A DNA stretch of 64,000 nt. Source: Kitasatospora cinereorecta (lineage in GTDB: Bacteria > Actinomycetota > Actinomycetes > Streptomycetales > Streptomycetaceae). The stretch lies in the NCBI RefSeq assembly GCF_024172095.1, contig NZ_JAMZDX010000003.1, positions 124,001 to 188,000 of the forward strand. Direction: 5' to 3'. The notes below the pieces were generated by a model. The model saw nothing but the letters and a program-made list of their open reading frames with translations. It had not been told where the DNA came from and ran no database searches. The translations under genes and the position numbers were made by a program. How positions within the stretch are numbered: position 1 is the stretch's first letter; every line of letters starts with the position of its first letter. This document shows positions 61,458 to 64,000 of this stretch, in pieces.

Positions 61458-61844
61458 ATGGCGAAGCTGTCTCAGGAAGACCTGCTCGCGCAGTTCGAGG
61501 AGATGACCCTCATCGAGCTCTCCGAGTTCGTGAAGGCGTTCGAGGACAAGTTCGACGTCACCGCTGCCGCCCCGGCCGCCGCCGTCGTCGTTGCCGGCGG
61601 TGCCGGTGGCGCCGAGGCCGCTGTCGAGGAGCAGGACGAGTTCGACGTCATCCTCGACGGTGCGGGCGACAAGAAGATCCAGGTCATCAAGGAGGTGCGC
61701 GCCCTCACCTCCCTCGGCCTGAAGGAGGCCAAGGACCTCGTCGACACCGCTGGTGCGAAGGTTCTCGAGAAGGTCGCCAAGGACGTTGCCGAGAAGGCGA
61801 AGGCCCAGCTCGAGGGCGCCGGCGCCAAGGTCACCGTCAAGTGA
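61458..61844 (+). CDS. rplL: 50S ribosomal protein L7/L12
   Basis: The 128-residue protein has the N-terminal dimerisation helix ([17 protein letters not shown]), an Ala-rich hinge ([13 protein letters not shown]) and the conserved C-terminal factor-binding domain ([35 protein letters not shown]). It forms the stalk that recruits translational GTPases. ATG 61458 follows GGAAGGA. A textbook terminator follows. Confidence 0.96.
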   Translation: MAKLSQEDLLAQFEEMTLIELSEFVKAFEDKFDVTAAAPAAAVVVAGGAGGAEAAVEEQDEFDVILDGAGDKKIQVIKEVRALTSLGLKEAKDLVDTAGAKVLEKVAKDVAEKAKAQLEGAGAKVTVK

Positions 61845-61870
61845 CTCCACGCCCTCTCTGAGAGGGCTGC

Positions 61871-61909
61871 GGGCCGGGCCGATCACCCTTCGGGGTGGTC
61901 GGCCCGGCC
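61871..61909 (+). terminator. terminator after rplL
   Basis: GGGCCGGGCCGATCACCC pairs with GGGTGGTCGGCCCGGCC across a TTCG tetraloop, followed by TTTTG. Confidence 0.92.
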
Positions 61910-62260
61910 TTTTGTGCGTCCGGTGGGGGGCTGTGGGCTCCGCCACTGTCCGTGCGGACGGGTATGGTGATCGTCATCGCCGGAACCAGCGGCCACCACG
62001 GCGGCTGTAACGCCGCAGAGGTCCCGAGCGATGGGCATTGCGAGGTCCACACCCTGGTGCGGGCCTTGACGAACGGCACGCGGCGCGCGATTCTCGTGGC
62101 GCGTGCTGGAAGCGAACCGGTGTCGGATGCATATTCGGCGGCGGCACTGGGAACCTTCTCAGTGACTCGTTGTGAGTGCGGTGGCCCGGCCAGCGAACAG
62201 CGCTGACCCGGGCTGTCGGTTGTACGGGAGGAGCGTCCGATTCGGTCTCCGAATCAGGGC
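61910..62260. other. intergenic region between rplL terminator and rpoB promoter
   Basis: About 350 bp with no credible gene. A small hairpin GATTCGG/CCGAATC lies near 62239-62255. The short frames here are not conserved-looking and lack ribosome-binding sites. Confidence 0.55.
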
Positions 62261-62289
62261 TTGTCAACAGTGTCGCCATTGGCTACACT
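62261..62289 (+). promoter_or_regulatory. rpoBC promoter, sigma-70 (HrdB) type
   Basis: TTGTCA (62261-62266) and TACACT (62284-62289) with a 17-bp spacer are near consensus. Transcription would start near 62296, leaving a leader of about 130 nt before rpoB. Confidence 0.75.
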
Positions 62290-62428
62290 GTCCCTTTGCG
62301 CTGCCTGTTAGCTGCTCCGTGACTCGTCGCCCGGAGTGGTCCCTGTCCTGACCTGGGGTTTAACCCCTCGGCTAAGGTCCGGCCGGTATGCGCGTAGTGA
62401 GCTCCGAGCCCTCGGAAGGACCCCCCTC

Positions 62429-64000
62429 TTGGCCGCGCCGCGCAACGCCTCGAACAATTCCGCCGCATCCACCGCCCCGCTCCGCGTCTCGTTCGCGAAG
62501 ATCAAGGAGCCCCTCGAGGTACCGAACCTCCTCGCCCTGCAGACCGAGAGCTTTGACTGGCTGCTCGGCAATGCGGCCTGGAAGGCCCGGGTCGAGGCGG
62601 CGTTGGACTCTGGTCAGGACGTCCCCACCAAGTCCGGTCTGGAGGAGATCTTCGAAGAGATCTCCCCGATCGAGGACTTCAGCGGGTCGATGTCGCTGAC
62701 CTTCCGCGACCACCGTTTCGAGCCGCCGAAGAACTCCATCGACGAGTGCAAGGACCGCGACTTCACGTACGCGGCCCCGCTCTTCGTCACGGCGGAGTTC
62801 ACCAACAACGAGACCGGTGAGATCAAGTCCCAGACGGTCTTCATGGGCGACTTCCCGCTCATGACCAACAAGGGCACCTTCATCATCAACGGCACCGAGC
62901 GTGTCGTCGTCTCGCAGCTGGTGCGCTCCCCCGGCGTCTACTTCGACTCCACCCTGGACAAGGTGTCCGACAAGGACATCTACTCCGCCAAGATCATCCC
63001 GTCCCGGGGTGCCTGGCTGGAGATGGAGATCGACAAGCGTGACATGGTCGGTGTCCGCATCGACCGCAAGCGCAAGCAGTCGGTCACCGTGCTGCTCAAG
63101 GCGCTCGGCTGGACCAACGAGATGATTCTCGAGGAGTTCGGCGAGTACGAGTCGATGCGCGCCACCCTGGAGAAGGACCACACCCAGGGTCAGGACGACG
63201 CCCTCCTCGACATCTACCGCAAGCTGCGCCCGGGCGAGCCGCCCACGCGTGAGGCCGCGCAGACGCTGCTCGAGAACCTGTACTTCAACCCGAAGCGCTA
63301 CGACCTCGCGAAGGTCGGCCGCTACAAGGTGAACCGCAAGCTCGGCAACGCGGAGTCGCTCGACTCCGGCGTGCTCACCGAGCCGGACATCATCAACACC
63401 ATCAAGTACCTGGTGAAGCTGCACGCCGGCGAGACCGAGTGGCGCGATGACGAGGGCCGCGACATCGTCATCGAGGTCGACGACATCGACCACTTCGGCA
63501 ACCGCCGCCTGCGCAACGTGGGCGAGCTGATCCAGAACCAGGTCCGTACGGGTCTCGCCCGTATGGAGCGCGTCGTGCGCGAGCGCATGACCACCCAGGA
63601 CGTCGAGGCGATCACGCCGCAGACCCTGATCAACATCCGGCCGGTCGTCGCCTCCATCAAGGAGTTCTTCGGCACCAGCCAGCTGTCGCAGTTCATGGAC
63701 CAGACGAACCCGCTGTCGGGCCTGACCCACAAGCGCCGTCTGTCCGCCCTCGGCCCCGGTGGTCTGTCCCGTGAGCGGGCCGGCTTCGAGGTCCGTGACG
63801 TGCACCCCTCGCACTACGGCCGCATGTGTCCGATCGAGACCCCCGAAGGCCCGAACATCGGTCTGATCGGCTCGCTCGCCTCCTACGGCCGGGTCAACGC
63901 CTTCGGCTTCATCGAGACCCCGTACCGCAAGGTCGTCGACGGTGTCGTGACCGAGGCCGTGGACTACCTCACCGCCGACGAGGAGGACCGTTACGTCATC
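62429..64000 (+). CDS. rpoB: RNA polymerase beta subunit, 5' part
   Basis: The first 524 codons are present and the frame is open at the window end. TTG 62429 follows GGAAGGA by eight bases, and the N-terminus ([20 protein letters not shown]) matches streptomycete RpoB. The protrusion and lobe regions are normal ([39 protein letters not shown]). The rifampicin-resistance region is complete ([38 protein letters not shown]). At residue 426 it has Thr where E. coli and M. tuberculosis have Asn (E. coli 518). It is driven by the promoter at 62261. Confidence 0.96.
   Translation, partial: MAAPRNASNNSAASTAPLRVSFAKIKEPLEVPNLLALQTESFDWLLGNAAWKARVEAALDSGQDVPTKSGLEEIFEEISPIEDFSGSMSLTFRDHRFEPPKNSIDECKDRDFTYAAPLFVTAEFTNNETGEIKSQTVFMGDFPLMTNKGTFIINGTERVVVSQLVRSPGVYFDSTLDKVSDKDIYSAKIIPSRGAWLEMEIDKRDMVGVRIDRKRKQSVTVLLKALGWTNEMILEEFGEYESMRATLEKDHTQGQDDALLDIYRKLRPGEPPTREAAQTLLENLYFNPKRYDLAKVGRYKVNRKLGNAESLDSGVLTEPDIINTIKYLVKLHAGETEWRDDEGRDIVIEVDDIDHFGNRRLRNVGELIQNQVRTGLARMERVVRERMTTQDVEAITPQTLINIRPVVASIKEFFGTSQLSQFMDQTNPLSGLTHKRRLSALGPGGLSRERAGFEVRDVHPSHYGRMCPIETPEGPNIGLIGSLASYGRVNAFGFIETPYRKVVDGVVTEAVDYLTADEEDRYVI

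Overview
The window is chromosomal DNA from a high-GC filamentous actinomycete, most likely Streptomyces or Kitasatospora. It carries an AfsK-type kinase with a beta-propeller, a second incomplete nuo cluster followed by htpX, the tRNA-rpmG-dehydratase-murB-ada-aspC-tRNA-Trp-secE-nusG-rplKA-rplJL-rpoB order, strongly G/C third codon positions, and many GTG starts. This assignment comes from gene content and order, not from a database search.

Left part (1-9.3 kb): the end of an L,D-transpeptidase-like protein, a FabH-like ketosynthase III, a TetR regulator, AfsK, GalE, an HtrA-like lipoprotein protease and an orphan DesK-type histidine kinase. Respiratory block (9.6-22.2 kb): a tightly coupled nuoA-B-C-H-I-J-K-L-M-N operon that lacks nuoD, E, F and G, then htpX and a stand-alone cytochrome oxidase subunit I.

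Regulatory and metabolic block (22.2-41 kb): a DGPF protein with an ECF42 sigma factor, a GH15 enzyme, an ArsR regulator, alkaline phosphatase, a YccF/FMN-reductase pair, LysR/SDR genes, an enoyl-reductase-type MDR, a LysR gene with an apparent 3' frameshift and a Mug-type glycosylase. A second DGPF/ECF42 pair follows, and its sigma factor is fused in frame to a degenerate tyrosine-recombinase-like domain. DUF1801, GNAT and YajQ genes close this block.

Island (41.27-44.49 kb): a small integrative element in the 3' end of tRNA-Tyr. It is bounded by two 97-nt copies of the tRNA 3' end plus its terminator, exactly 3120 nt apart and 91/97 identical. It holds a 5'-truncated integrase, a protein with a HEPN-type R-x4-H motif fused to zinc ribbons, a tRNA-3'-end-like scar and a small hypothetical gene. 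This is the best candidate for an undescribed (possibly defensive) system.

Right part (44.5-64 kb): a TetR/hydrolase pair with an operator on the hydrolase start codon, a cytosine-deaminase-like amidohydrolase, tRNA-Thr and tRNA-Met, rpmG, a hot-dog dehydratase pair, and a TetR/MFS pair sharing an 18-bp operator. Then come murB, ada, aspC, tRNA-Trp, secE, nusG, rplK, rplA, two paralogous lipoproteins, an L10-leader region, rplJ, rplL and the first 524 codons of rpoB. Many convergent or operon-final genes end in clear GC-rich hairpins.
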